Source: DASWZN01 sp963841635 (GTDB lineage Bacteria; Acidobacteriota; Terriglobia; Bryobacterales; Bryobacteraceae). From it: a stretch of DNA of 64,000 nucleotides. Under the pieces are notes generated by a model. It did no database searches and was not told where the DNA came from. It was given only the letters and a program-made list of their open reading frames with translations. Below are positions 34,684 through 43,331 of this stretch, one piece after another. The stretch is taken from contig CAWJDO010000002.1 of NCBI GenBank assembly GCA_963841635.1, forward strand, positions 3,906,001-3,970,000. Direction: 5' to 3'. Made by a program: the position numbers and the translations under genes. Within the stretch, counting starts at the first letter, position 1, and each line of letters opens with the position of its first letter.

Positions 34684-36698
34684 CTGAGCGGTAGCGAACG
34701 GAGGCGGGTGCCGGTGGCGGAGAAGATGGCGTTGCCGATGGCGGGGGCGATTCCTATGATCGGCGTTTCGCCGGCGCCGGCCGAGGGCAGGTCCTTGCGG
34801 TTGAGGAGCACGGTCTCGATGTGCGGGACGTCGCTCTGGCGCGGGACGCGGTAGCGCGCCAGGCGGCTGTTGAGAATCCGGCCGTTGGCGAACTCGATGG
34901 CCTCGAACAGCGCTCCGCCCAAGCCCTGGATGATCGCGCCGGTCACCTGGTTTTCGAGGCCGTCCGGATTGACGATGGCGCCGCACTCGAAGGCTTCGAC
35001 AATGCGATCCACGCGCACCTTTCCGTCCACGATGGAGACGGCCGCGCAGGTTGCGACGTAGCTGCCCTTGTCCCAGCCGGCGGCGATCCCGCGTCCTTTG
35101 CGCTTGCCCCAGCCGAAGCGCTCGGCGGCGGCCTTCAGAACGGCGCGGAATCGCTCGTCCTTGGAGTTGGCGAGGCGGAACTCGAGCGGATCGGCGCCCA
35201 CGGCGTGCGCCAGCTCGTCGATGTTCGTCTCGCGCGCGAAGGTATTGGCTGCCGCGGCCAGCGAACGGTACGAGCCCTGGCGCAGCGGCGAACGCGCGGG
35301 CTGGAACGTGACGCGCTGGTTGGGAATGTCGTAGGCGTGGCGGATGGCGGCCGGACCGGAGTTGATGTTGAGATACTCCCAGGAGGTGATGGCGCCGGCC
35401 TTGGTGGCGGCGCTGTGAATCTCGATGACTCCGGCGGGGCGGAAGTAGGCCCAGGTGAATTCCTCCTGCCGGGTCCAGACCACTTTCACGGGCTTGCCCG
35501 CGGCCTTGCTGAGGCGCGCGGCCTCGACGGCGGCGTCGCCGGAGTGCTTGCCGCCGTAGCCCGAACCGGTGTCGGGGACGATGACGTGCACGCGCTGCTC
35601 GGGGATTCCGAACTCTTTCGCGAGCTCGGAGCGCACTCCGAAGGGACGCTGCGAGCCGGTCCAGGCCGTGACATCTCCATCGTTCCACTCGGCGACGGCG
35701 GCGCGCGGCTCGAGCGGGCAGTGGGCGAGGTAGGCCACGGTGTAGGTTTCGGTCAGCTTCACCTCCGCCTCCGACAGCGCCTTCTCGACGGAGCCCCGCT
35801 CGAGGTCGGGCCGCGCCGTGGCCTCCATGTTGTGCCTCAGGTATTCGAAAAGATCGGCGCTGGAGGGCTGCGGGACCTCGGTCCATTGGGCTGAAATCGC
35901 AGAGGCGGCGCGAGCGGCCAGGCGCGGGTGCGGCGCGACGACGCCCAGGAAGTCGCCATCGCGCACAACCTTGACGCCGGGCATGGCCTCGGCCTTGGAG
36001 GTGTCCACGGAGGCGAGCTTCGCGCCGAAGGACGCGGGCCGCACGATCTTGCCGTGAAGCATTCCGGGGCGCGTCATGTCGGAGGGATAGCGGTGCTCGC
36101 CGGTCACGATAGCCGTGGCATTCTGCTTCGGGAGCGGCGTGCCGAGGACTTTCCACTGCTCGGCGGGCGTGAGCGCGATCTCGCCGGGGATGGCGCGGAC
36201 CAGCTTGCGTCCCGCCGCGAGCGCGCCATAAGAGAGCGACTGTCCGGTCTTCGGATCCGCGACCGCGCCGCCGGATGCGACGAGCGTGGCACGGTCGGCG
36301 TTCCACTTCTCGGCCGCGAGGTCGAGCAGGAGCTCGCGCGCTGTGGCCCCGGCCTTGCGCAACTGCGGAGCCATGTAGGGCGTGGAGCGGCTGCCGAAGG
36401 TGCCCATATCGTACGCGGTGAGCGCGGTGTCGCCCATCACCAGGCGGACGCCGGCGACGGGCGTGCGAAGCTCTTCCGCGACGGCCTGCGCGAGCGATGC
36501 GCGGACGCCCTGTCCGACCTCGACCTTGCCGGTGAAGACCGTGACGGCGCCGGTTTCGTCGATGTGGAGCCAGGCGTCGAGCTCGGGTGGGAAGGGGTTG
36601 TGCGCGACGTCGCGCTGCTGGGCGGCGGCGCCTTCGGGGATGAGCAGCACGACGATGCCGCAGCCGACGGTTCCGAGGAAGTCGCGCCGGTCAAGCAT
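34662..36698 (-). CDS. Molybdopterin-dependent aldehyde/isoquinoline oxidoreductase large subunit
   Basis: Xanthine-oxidase family large subunit, 678 residues, IorB-like. The N-terminus MLDRRDFLGTVGCGIVVLL resembles a Tat or hydrophobic leader. Two aldehyde-oxidase domains follow, with cofactor motif GSGYGGKHSGD and the catalytic glutamate in GAGETP near the C-terminus. It overlaps the iron-sulfur subunit gene by 8 bp, which fixes the start. The final RSTEPRP is repeat-encoded (family A). A third FAD subunit is absent, as in the two-subunit isoquinoline oxidoreductase class. Substrate unknown. Confidence 0.88.
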   Translation of the reverse strand: MLDRRDFLGTVGCGIVVLLIPEGAAAQQRDVAHNPFPPELDAWLHIDETGAVTVFTGKVEVGQGVRASLAQAVAEELRTPVAGVRLVMGDTALTAYDMGTFGSRSTPYMAPQLRKAGATARELLLDLAAEKWNADRATLVASGGAVADPKTGQSLSYGALAAGRKLVRAIPGEIALTPAEQWKVLGTPLPKQNATAIVTGEHRYPSDMTRPGMLHGKIVRPASFGAKLASVDTSKAEAMPGVKVVRDGDFLGVVAPHPRLAARAASAISAQWTEVPQPSSADLFEYLRHNMEATARPDLERGSVEKALSEAEVKLTETYTVAYLAHCPLEPRAAVAEWNDGDVTAWTGSQRPFGVRSELAKEFGIPEQRVHVIVPDTGSGYGGKHSGDAAVEAARLSKAAGKPVKVVWTRQEEFTWAYFRPAGVIEIHSAATKAGAITSWEYLNINSGPAAIRHAYDIPNQRVTFQPARSPLRQGSYRSLAAAANTFARETNIDELAHAVGADPLEFRLANSKDERFRAVLKAAAERFGWGKRKGRGIAAGWDKGSYVATCAAVSIVDGKVRVDRIVEAFECGAIVNPDGLENQVTGAIIQGLGGALFEAIEFANGRILNSRLARYRVPRQSDVPHIETVLLNRKDLPSAGAGETPIIGIAPAIGNAIFSATGTRLRSLPLRSTEPRP

Positions 36699-37176
36699 GG
36701 GGGCCTCCGCTGCGGGCGGGCGCAGCTTTCGCGGCGAGGCGGACCGCGGCCACGATGCGCGGGTAGGTGCCGCATCGGCAAACACTGCCTTCAAGGGCCT
36801 GCTTGATCTCGGCCTCGCTGGGGTTGGGGTTGCTCGCGAGGAGGCCGGCAGAAGCCACGATCATCCCGGCGGTGCAGTATCCGCACTGCATGGCGCCGGC
36901 GTGGAGAAACGCCTCCTGCACCGGGTGGAGGCGGCCGCCCGCGGCGAGGCCTTCGATGGTGGTGATGCGCTTGCCCGCGACCGAAGACAGCCGCGTGATG
37001 CAGGAGTGCGCGGGCGCGCCGTCGATGAGCACGGTGCATGCGCCGCACTGTCCCTCCCCGCAGCCGTACTTGGTGCCGGTGAGGTCGAGGTCATCGCGGA
37101 GGACGCTGAGCAGCGGCGTTTCAGGCTCGGCATCCACCGCGTGGCGGACTCCGTTGACGGTGATTTCAGTGGCCAT
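36691..37176 (-). CDS. [2Fe-2S] subunit of molybdenum hydroxylase (IorA-like)
   Basis: 161-residue electron-transfer subunit. The plant-type ferredoxin cluster ligands lie in GCGEGQCGACTVLIDG, and the second cluster in the helical domain (MQCGYCTAGM and CRCGTYPRI). The start at 37176 gives the usual MATEITVNG opening; the longer in-frame reading is upstream noise. First gene of a two-gene operon with the large subunit. Confidence 0.93.
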   Translation of the reverse strand: MATEITVNGVRHAVDAEPETPLLSVLRDDLDLTGTKYGCGEGQCGACTVLIDGAPAHSCITRLSSVAGKRITTIEGLAAGGRLHPVQEAFLHAGAMQCGYCTAGMIVASAGLLASNPNPSEAEIKQALEGSVCRCGTYPRIVAAVRLAAKAAPARSGGPHA

Positions 37177-37250
37177 GTGCCCCTCGCCTGTCATTATCGC
37201 GCCGAGGCGTGTCGGGTGCCGAACGTGTCGAAAAGTGTCGAAAAAGTGTT

Positions 37251-37630
37251 CGTTTTCGGGACTGGGACGGTCTTGCACTTTTTGGTTCTTCTTCCTTTGC
37301 AAGGCCGGCTCGCGAGGCTACGGGCCTGGCGTTCATGAGGCGCGGGGGTTCGATTTGGTACTGCAAAGACAGGGTCATCCGCAAGAAAGACAGCACGGCG
37401 TGGACCGCCGCGACGGTCACAAGGTTGTCACCAAGAAGCGTCCGTTGTTGGGATTGGGACGGTGTTGCGATTTTCGTGTATTCCATTTTCGCGAGGGCGG
37501 CTCGTGAGGCTACAAACCTCGCGTCACCGGGGCGCAGAGACTCGATTCGGCATTTCTGATGATACGGCCATCCGCGAGCAAGATAGCACGGCGCGGAACG
37601 CCGGGACGGCCCCAAGATTCGGAAGTGATT
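37251..37630. repeat. Two degenerate tandem copies of a ~192-bp element
   Basis: Copy 1 starts near 37251 (CGTTTTCGGGACTGGGACGG) and copy 2 near 37443 (CGTTGTTGGGATTGGGACGG). Both share TTCGCGAGG/GGCTCGTGAGGCTAC, a GGTTCGATTTGG/GACTCGATTCGG segment and AGCACGGCG. Translated in one frame they give a repeated ~41-residue unit, but substitutions and mismatched lengths argue against a protein. The rest of 37177-37924 shows no gene. Confidence 0.75.
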
Positions 37631-37924
37631 GATGAGGCGGGCAATCCAGTTGCGCGAGTCGAGCGACTGCTCATACGCCCGGTTGCTCCGAGATCCGGCT
37701 GCCGGTCTCGCTGCGAATCGGCCCGTGCGAGGCGCAGGCGACCCAGGACGATGTCACTGCAGTTGCAGCGTGATGCTATGCGGAACACTCTGCAGCTTCT
37801 CGATGGCGCGATCCTTCTCGGGGCACTCAGGCTCATCGAAGGGGATGTCGATACGTTTCGAAATCACTTGGTTTGACCGATCTCGCTGTTGTTTTGAGTT
37901 TGCACCAAAGTCCACCAAATGGAG

Positions 37925-38287
37925 TCAGCGTCGGTAAATCCAGGCACCCAGCAGAACGGCGGGAATGCTGTCGAGTAAGCCGACGGAAATTACTGTGAAT
38001 AAAAGTGAGGAGGGGAAGAGTCTCAGCGGCTGTAGCCTCATCTCGGAAATTACCCAGAATACTACTCACACGGCAAGCGCCGCACGAACAGCCGTTTTGG
38101 GGCCAGAGCCACAGTTTAGACTCATGCGCACGTAAACCCAGACGGAGATTATGCCGACGAGAAAGTTGGCTGGGATGAAGGTCGTCCAACCGGTGGGAGC
38201 TTTGTATTCAATCGCGTTGATCGCCAAGCCGGCAGCGACTCCACCAAACGACATTCGCAGAAGACTCGGCCGTGCGGCCGTCGTCAT
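37925..38287 (-). pseudogene. Small membrane protein with in-frame nonsense codon
   Basis: One continuous 121-codon frame encodes a small membrane protein: GVAAGLAINAIEY, FLVGIISVWVYVRM, GSGPKTAVRAALAV, then TGA (38066-38068), then VVFWVISEMRL, LLFTVISVGLLDSIPAVLLG and AWIYRR before the normal TGA at 37925-37927. Both halves read as hydrophobic helices of one family in the same frame, so the internal TGA looks like a Trp-to-stop mutation. The function of the family is unknown. Confidence 0.72.
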
Positions 38288-38362
38288 ATCGTTGTCTCAG
38301 TAACATTGTACGTCGCGAAGAGCAGGTGGCCTGCGGGAACAGCATTACCACAATTGTCGCTC

Positions 38363-38881
38363 TCAACGACGGCCTACCGGTGTCGCCTCAATCCTGGTGT
38401 TTTCCAGTGCGTTTACCTTCCAGTGCCCATCTTCCTTGCTCAGGATGATCAGGCCGCGCGTTTCCTCGCCGGTCGTGGGTACGCCTGCTCGCTTGATGTC
38501 AAACGTCTTAACCACAGCTATCGCGACGTCCGGCCGGATGAACCGCAGTTCCTCGACGGCATGACGCCTCGTGTGGTCGTGGAATGGGCCGCCCGGCGCA
38601 TGCAGCCGAGTGATCATTTCGGCGAAGTTGTCGCGACCCTTGACCCAGCCTCCGCTCGTATTAATAAAGACTGCATCATCTATACATCTGTCTTGGGTCA
38701 CCGCTGTGGCTGGCTGATGAGCGTTCCAGGCCGTTTCGAAGCCATAGGCCAACTGGGAACGAATGGCGGTTTCATCCTGATCATTCGCGGATGTTGGTGT
38801 TTGAACCTTAGTCCCAGCAGATTGCCCGTATCCGGCGCCCATGATTGCAAGTAGCATCCCAATCCGGAGCAGTGTGTGCAT
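38363..38881 (-). CDS. Secreted NTF2-like (SgcJ/EcaC, DUF4440-type) protein
   Basis: 172 residues. An N-terminal signal peptide (MHTLLRIGMLLAIMGAGYGQ) is followed by an NTF2-like cone: helix AIRSQLAYGFETAWNAHQ, DDAVFINTSGGWVKGRDNF, and strands ending DGHWKVNALENT. Members of this fold bind small hydrophobic ligands or act as isomerase-like enzymes; no catalytic set is obvious. It appears monocistronic in an otherwise decayed stretch. Confidence 0.8.
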   Translation of the reverse strand: MHTLLRIGMLLAIMGAGYGQSAGTKVQTPTSANDQDETAIRSQLAYGFETAWNAHQPATAVTQDRCIDDAVFINTSGGWVKGRDNFAEMITRLHAPGGPFHDHTRRHAVEELRFIRPDVAIAVVKTFDIKRAGVPTTGEETRGLIILSKEDGHWKVNALENTRIEATPVGRR

Positions 38882-39000
38882 TGTCCCCTCCCCTCACTGT
38901 CAGCATGGGGCCGAATCGGGCGGAAGAGAAGTACTGAAGCGTTACGCATAAGTATCGTACGTCGCGCGTACGCTCCGGCATGTCGATCATCGAGCGATCT

Positions 39001-41031
39001 TTACCGGGGAATGACGGCTGTAATCGCGACTCGGGATCGGTCGGCTGGGCCGTTGAGGAGGAATCTCTGACCCTCCTTTGCCACGCCGTACTGATTCATC
39101 CAACTGCTGTAGTTATGGAGATGCAGGCCGGTAGCGAAGAGCTTTTGTGGATTTCCAAACTCAGACGCTTCCGGATTCACGGAGACAGCCATGAGAGTTC
39201 CATCCGGCGCGATGTAAAACAACTCCCGCCCATCCCGCCTCCACTGCGGCAGAAACCCTCCCTCATTCGAGATCTGCCATTTGTGCTGGCGGTCGGGAAA
39301 GCTTCGAATGTAAATCTCACACCGCCCCGTCTCGTCGGATGTGTAGGCAACCCAACGTGGAGCCTCTCCCGACGGCAGCGGCCGAAAACGCGCGCTGCCC
39401 TCGTGGTGGGGATGTTCGAGCAAGGGATACGGCTGGCCCGCAGGAGAGGTCGAAGCCACCCATGCGTGTTGGTATCGATAGTTCGGCTCTTGGGAATTGT
39501 ATGCGACCAAGCACCCATCGCCAGACCAGTCAGTCGGAAACTTGGGTCCTTTCGTATCGACGATGCAGACCGCACTCCCTCCGCTGACGCTCCGCCGGAG
39601 GAGGCGCATCCCTCGGTCGTCTCCGCGGCTGAAGATGAGTTCGTCGCTGTTCGAGGACCAGACGGGGCAGAACTCCGGCTCCACGCCTCCGGGGTCGGTA
39701 AACCGCCAAAGCACGCCTTCCCGAAACAGGTCCATCACCCAGATCGTTGCGAGCGCAGTGTCCGGATCGTCATGCCGGTGGATAGCAACACGCCGCTCGT
39801 CAGGCGAGAGGTTGAAGGAATAATGGGGGCTGGAGGCGAAACTGTTGCGTGGGCTTACGGTGGAGACCGGCGCGCCGTGCCGGTCGACCCAAACGAACTG
39901 ATGATTGGCGTTCGTGCCGCTGCGATAGAGAAGGAGCCCGTCGCCGGACACGGAAAAGCTGGCCTGTCCCCACCGGCGGTAAGAGATTTCCGGCACGACG
40001 ATCTCCGGTTCGCCTCTGAACTCCAGTGTCTGCAGGTCTAGCGGCTGAGCTAGCAGCGACTGGTGACAGACGAACAGCAAACATCCGGAACGTCCACCGA
40101 AAGCCGGTGCATACAATGCGCTCGTCTCGGCAGCTACGATTGGTTTCGAAACAGTGGAGTCAACCGATCCAACCCGAACGGCCGACTCACCCGGACGAGA
40201 ACTGGCGGCAAAGTACACGAATCGATGACCGTCCGGCAGGAACTGCGGAAAGCCGTGGAAGATCTCCCCGCGCGCCGTGTCGAGGGACGTCGCCGGCTGC
40301 GGTGCTCCACCTCCCGCGGGAATCCGATGCAGAGGACCGACAGGCCTTGGGCTGAACAGAATGATTCCCTCGCGATTCCACGTGCCTCCCCTTCCCAGGA
40401 CGACGTCGGCAAGGTCGCGGCACGGGCCGCCTATAGCCTGGATGATCTTCAACTTGAAAGGTGTGAAGAAACCGATGGACCGGCTGTCCGGCGACCAGAA
40501 AGGCATCGCGGCGCTCTCCGTTCCGGGCAGGGGCTTCGCGTCGAGCGAATCGAGGTCCCGCACCCAAAGCATCATCCGCCCGTTCAAGTACGCAGTAAAA
40601 ACGATTCTGCCGGCATCTGGTGCGATGACGAAGGAATCAAAAACTGCGTTCTCCGGAGGCAGTAGGGAGAGCCGCAAGACATCCATTCTCGGCAGCGCCG
40701 GCGGTTGGCGTTCGGAGAACTCCGGCACATATCCGCCCTTGGGCACGCAGATCAGAACATCATCGGCCGTGCCGTCACGGTCGTAGTACTCGCGGAGGCG
40801 ATCGCGGAGGCGTGCCGCCTCCACCCGCACAATTGGATCGGTCTTTGAATCGAACGATGAGTTTCGGCCTAAGACCTCGACCGCAATCACCGACTCTTTG
40901 ATTTCGCTTGCGCGTCCGTTCAGTGCGCGTTCGACGACAAAACTGAGAAAGCTGCTGGCGCGTCCGGAGTCGATGAAGGCGGCGCTCGCAAGAATCCGAC
41001 TGAGTTGTGCGCGCACCCTCGAGGGTTCCAT
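39001..41031 (-). CDS. PD40/TolB-like beta-propeller protein with regulator-like N-terminal domain
   Basis: 676 residues. The first ~105 residues (RVRAQLSRILAS...IKESVIAVEVLGR...DPIVRVEAARLRDRLREYY...PKGGYVPEF) match the N-terminal DNA-binding-like module seen in acidobacterial TPR/adenylate-cyclase-associated regulators. The remainder is a propeller of PD40 (WD40-like) blades with repeats such as FWSPDSRSIGFF, LSPDERRVAIHR and WRRDGRELFYIAPDG. No membrane segment separates them and there is no signal peptide. Function unknown; a cytosolic sensor-regulator is one possibility. Confidence 0.8.
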   Translation of the reverse strand: MEPSRVRAQLSRILASAAFIDSGRASSFLSFVVERALNGRASEIKESVIAVEVLGRNSSFDSKTDPIVRVEAARLRDRLREYYDRDGTADDVLICVPKGGYVPEFSERQPPALPRMDVLRLSLLPPENAVFDSFVIAPDAGRIVFTAYLNGRMMLWVRDLDSLDAKPLPGTESAAMPFWSPDSRSIGFFTPFKLKIIQAIGGPCRDLADVVLGRGGTWNREGIILFSPRPVGPLHRIPAGGGAPQPATSLDTARGEIFHGFPQFLPDGHRFVYFAASSRPGESAVRVGSVDSTVSKPIVAAETSALYAPAFGGRSGCLLFVCHQSLLAQPLDLQTLEFRGEPEIVVPEISYRRWGQASFSVSGDGLLLYRSGTNANHQFVWVDRHGAPVSTVSPRNSFASSPHYSFNLSPDERRVAIHRHDDPDTALATIWVMDLFREGVLWRFTDPGGVEPEFCPVWSSNSDELIFSRGDDRGMRLLRRSVSGGSAVCIVDTKGPKFPTDWSGDGCLVAYNSQEPNYRYQHAWVASTSPAGQPYPLLEHPHHEGSARFRPLPSGEAPRWVAYTSDETGRCEIYIRSFPDRQHKWQISNEGGFLPQWRRDGRELFYIAPDGTLMAVSVNPEASEFGNPQKLFATGLHLHNYSSWMNQYGVAKEGQRFLLNGPADRSRVAITAVIPR

Positions 41032-41104
41032 ACGGATACTTCAATTATGCTCCCTCCGGTACGCCACACATCGTGGATGTCCGGCGACTGGGCCTCTTCG
41101 TTCT

Positions 41105-41287
41105 TCACGCTGCCTGCTGCCGGCGAATCTGCGCTGTTTTCGCGCCTCCTCCAGCTTTCGATCCCTCCCGGCATGGATCTCCTGCTGACGCCCAGCGAGC
41201 ATGTCCTTGTGCGCGATGTAGCCGACTGCACTGTTCAGGCGGACGTTGTTGTAATGCTCGACGTAGCCCTGCACCAGACGCGCGCAT
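41105..41287 (-). pseudogene. IS3-family transposase remnant (C-terminus, frameshifted)
   Basis: The frame reads LVQGYVEHYNNVRLNSAVGY, then IAHKDMLAGRQQEI and RDRKLEEARK, the C-terminal end of an IS3-type DDE integrase (the HYN/NVRLNSAxGY segment follows the catalytic glutamate). After RKLEEARK the family ending TAQIRRQQAA-stop continues in another frame, showing a small indel. The catalytic core is missing and no terminal inverted repeats were found. Between 41288 and 41505 I see no gene. Confidence 0.7.
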
Positions 41288-41505
41288 CCGGAATGTTACA
41301 CGGGTGATGGAACTTCCCGCCGATGTTGACTATACGACGCGTCAATCTGCCAGTGCCGATGCACCGCCAGCGGCTGCTTGCCCCGTCATCCGCCAGACAC
41401 GAGACGAACTCACCGCGCTGCGGTCGCCGTGGAGCAGTAGAACAACAGAAGCGATGGCACCGCGTCGCACGACTCCACCTAGACCGTGCAGAGTCTGTAA
41501 CGCGC

Positions 41506-41639
41506 CTAGCGCTCGTGCTTCTGCCAATGAAGCATGTGGTGGTCGTCGACCGTGATTTTGGCCGGCAGGGTCAGGCCGCAGGTCTTGCAGATGATCACGT
41601 CCCTGCCGATTTCCCAATGGGTGCAGGACGTGCACTTGC
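41506..41639 (-). CDS. Zinc-ribbon reading frame following the ABC ATPase (possible frameshift extension)
   Basis: Directly after the ATPase stop, the +1 frame is open for about 44 codons: CKCTSCTHWEIGRDVIICKTC, then GLTLPAKITVDD, ending HMLHWQKHER and TAG (41506-41508). The cysteine pairs CTSC and CKTC form a zinc-ribbon-like knuckle. There is no ATG in this frame before the ribbon; a TTG about 13 codons upstream, inside the ATPase gene, could start it. The alternative is fusion to the ATPase by +1 frameshifting at CTC-TAG-C (the sequence just before is AGGAGA). It could also be an indel in the genome or assembly. Confidence 0.45.
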
Positions 41640-41641
41640 AG

Positions 41642-42469
41642 CTAGAGTCTCCTGAATTCCTCTTTGACTTCGCGGACAAAATCGGTGAAGCGCGCCGTCG
41701 TGATAATGCCGGGTTGCCAGCACAGGTCGCGCTCGATCAGGTTGTACTCTTTGACGATGCGGGAGCCGGGCAGCTTGTGGCCGCTGGCGTCGGAGTCGCG
41801 GCCCATGAGCCAGAGATGGTCGGCTACCGAGCAGGCCGCCGTGACGTCGTGGGTCACCACGATGATCGTATTCAGGTCGTCCATGTTGGAGACCTTGGAG
41901 ATCAGCTCGCAAGTTTTCTCCAGCATCAGCAGGTCGAGGCCGGAGAAGGGCTCATCCATCAGCAGGAAGTGCTCGCTGCACAGGATCTGCTGGATGATGG
42001 CGCACCGCTGGCGCTGGCCGCCCGATAGCTGGGCGGGGTAAAGTCCGAACTTGTCGTCCAGCTCGAACTCTCTGAGCAACGCCATGACCTTCTCGCGGGC
42101 AGCGCCGGAGTCCTTTTCCTTCCGGTTCGCCGCCAACATCAAGTTGCCGAACACGGTGCGATGTTCGAACAGCGGGTAGCTCTGGGCGACCACGCCAACT
42201 TCGCCCGCCTTGACCGGGCGATCCATCTCGTTCACGGTGACCCGGCCCGACGTGGGCGCGTTCAGCCCCGCGACGATCCGGAACAGGCTGGTCTTGCCGC
42301 AGCCGGACGGTCCGAGGAACCCGACCACCTGCCCCTGTGCCCTGCCGGGCACCGTGATGTCGCGGACCTCCGCATTGACGTCCCTGAGCACGGGACGGCC
42401 GTCATACTCGAGACCGACGTGCTCGATCTTCAACAGCGTCCTGCCGAGGGTATACGAGGTGTTTCCCAT
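41642..42469 (-). CDS. ABC transporter ATPase (NitT/TauT-like)
   Basis: 275 residues. Walker A GPSGCGKT, Q-loop VVAQSYPLFEHRT, signature LSGGQRQR, Walker B FLLMDEPF and switch histidine VTHD are all intact, so it should be active. A C-terminal ~70-residue extension beyond the usual ATPase core ends VREVKEEFRRL. Its ATG directly abuts the permease stop (42469/42470). It powers the adjacent permease. A zinc-ribbon frame follows in +1, suggesting a possible further tail. Confidence 0.92.
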   Translation of the reverse strand: MGNTSYTLGRTLLKIEHVGLEYDGRPVLRDVNAEVRDITVPGRAQGQVVGFLGPSGCGKTSLFRIVAGLNAPTSGRVTVNEMDRPVKAGEVGVVAQSYPLFEHRTVFGNLMLAANRKEKDSGAAREKVMALLREFELDDKFGLYPAQLSGGQRQRCAIIQQILCSEHFLLMDEPFSGLDLLMLEKTCELISKVSNMDDLNTIIVVTHDVTAACSVADHLWLMGRDSDASGHKLPGSRIVKEYNLIERDLCWQPGIITTARFTDFVREVKEEFRRL

Positions 42470-43264
42470 TTACTTACGCTCCAGCGTCAGTGCCGCATAC
42501 GGGCAGAGCAGGCCCTTCATCATGCCGATGCCGTAGTCCTGGAGTAAGCCGAGCATGAGGATGGTCAACTGGATGGCGAAGACCGCGGCCAGCCGGAAGT
42601 GGTGATTCTGGTCGAGCAGAATGGTGCCGACGCCGCCCTCGGACCGCACGATGCCCTCCACCATGGTCAGCATCATCCAACCGATGGCCGCATTCTGACG
42701 GAGGACGTCGAAAGCCTTGTCCACCTGACCCAGAACGATGACCTCCCACACCACGCGCCACTCGCCCATGCGCAGCGTGCGCGCCAGGTCGAACTTCTCC
42801 TTGGGGATGCTCTCGATGACGTCGGCCATTCCGGTGACGAAGAATACCGAGACGGAGAACACGAGCAGAGACAGCTTCAGTTGATGGCCGGTCTTGGCCA
42901 TCAGCGTAAAGAAGAAAGTCAGTCCGACCAGTGACAGAAAGCGGAGCTTACTAAGTAGAGCGACGATGGGGCGGAAAAAGGGCATCACCGTCGCATAAGC
43001 CATCACCAGCGAAAAGAGCGTGGCCAGACAAATCGCCTGGATGTTCAACAGGAAGCTGGTGATCAGCTCCGCTCCGAGCCCCTGGTTCCACATGTCTCCA
43101 AGCGCGGCCAATACTTCGCCCGGTTTGGGGAGCAGCACGAAGGGACTGAATGCCCACAACAGGAACGCCAGCGTCACCTGCGTGGCAATCAGGATGCGGA
43201 CGGCATTCCTGTTCAGAACCGAATTGGGGGCAAATACGGCAGCGGCATGATTCATGATTTTCAT
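42470..43264 (-). CDS. ABC transporter permease (NitT/TauT-like, BPD_transp_1)
   Basis: 264-residue inner-membrane permease with six hydrophobic segments and the EAA-type loop (DVIESIPKEKFDLARTLRMG). The start at 43264 (MKIMNHAAAVFAP) avoids reading into the composite repeat lying upstream. Followed without a gap by its ATPase and preceded, across a 113-bp palindromic repeat, by the binding-protein/OmpA fusion. The substrate is unknown; in this family substrates are small anions, sulfonates or pyrimidine precursors. Confidence 0.88.
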   Translation of the reverse strand: MKIMNHAAAVFAPNSVLNRNAVRILIATQVTLAFLLWAFSPFVLLPKPGEVLAALGDMWNQGLGAELITSFLLNIQAICLATLFSLVMAYATVMPFFRPIVALLSKLRFLSLVGLTFFFTLMAKTGHQLKLSLLVFSVSVFFVTGMADVIESIPKEKFDLARTLRMGEWRVVWEVIVLGQVDKAFDVLRQNAAIGWMMLTMVEGIVRSEGGVGTILLDQNHHFRLAAVFAIQLTILMLGLLQDYGIGMMKGLLCPYAALTLERK

Positions 43265-43331
43265 CGCAACGAAATGGCTGGGGAGGCCGAAGCCCGATGC
43301 CGCATAGTTTTCCCGGATGCGGACAGCCGGG

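Noticed and set aside
32932..36306. Very long antisense reading frame (over 1100 codons) opposite the glycosyltransferase and molybdenum hydroxylase genes
   Set aside because: It is Arg/Pro/Gly/Ala-rich without domain motifs and lies opposite genes with clear catalytic motifs. Long open antisense frames are expected at this GC content.
37166..37615. 149-codon minus-strand frame with an internal ~41-residue repeat
   Set aside because: The repeat follows the DNA-level 192-bp tandem element, with no start signal and no protein-like substitution pattern; treated as a non-coding repeat.
38066..38068. In-frame TGA as selenocysteine
   Set aside because: No SECIS-like hairpin was evident just after the codon, no redox motif surrounds it, and the neighbouring residues are membrane-helix-like. 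A nonsense mutation is simpler.
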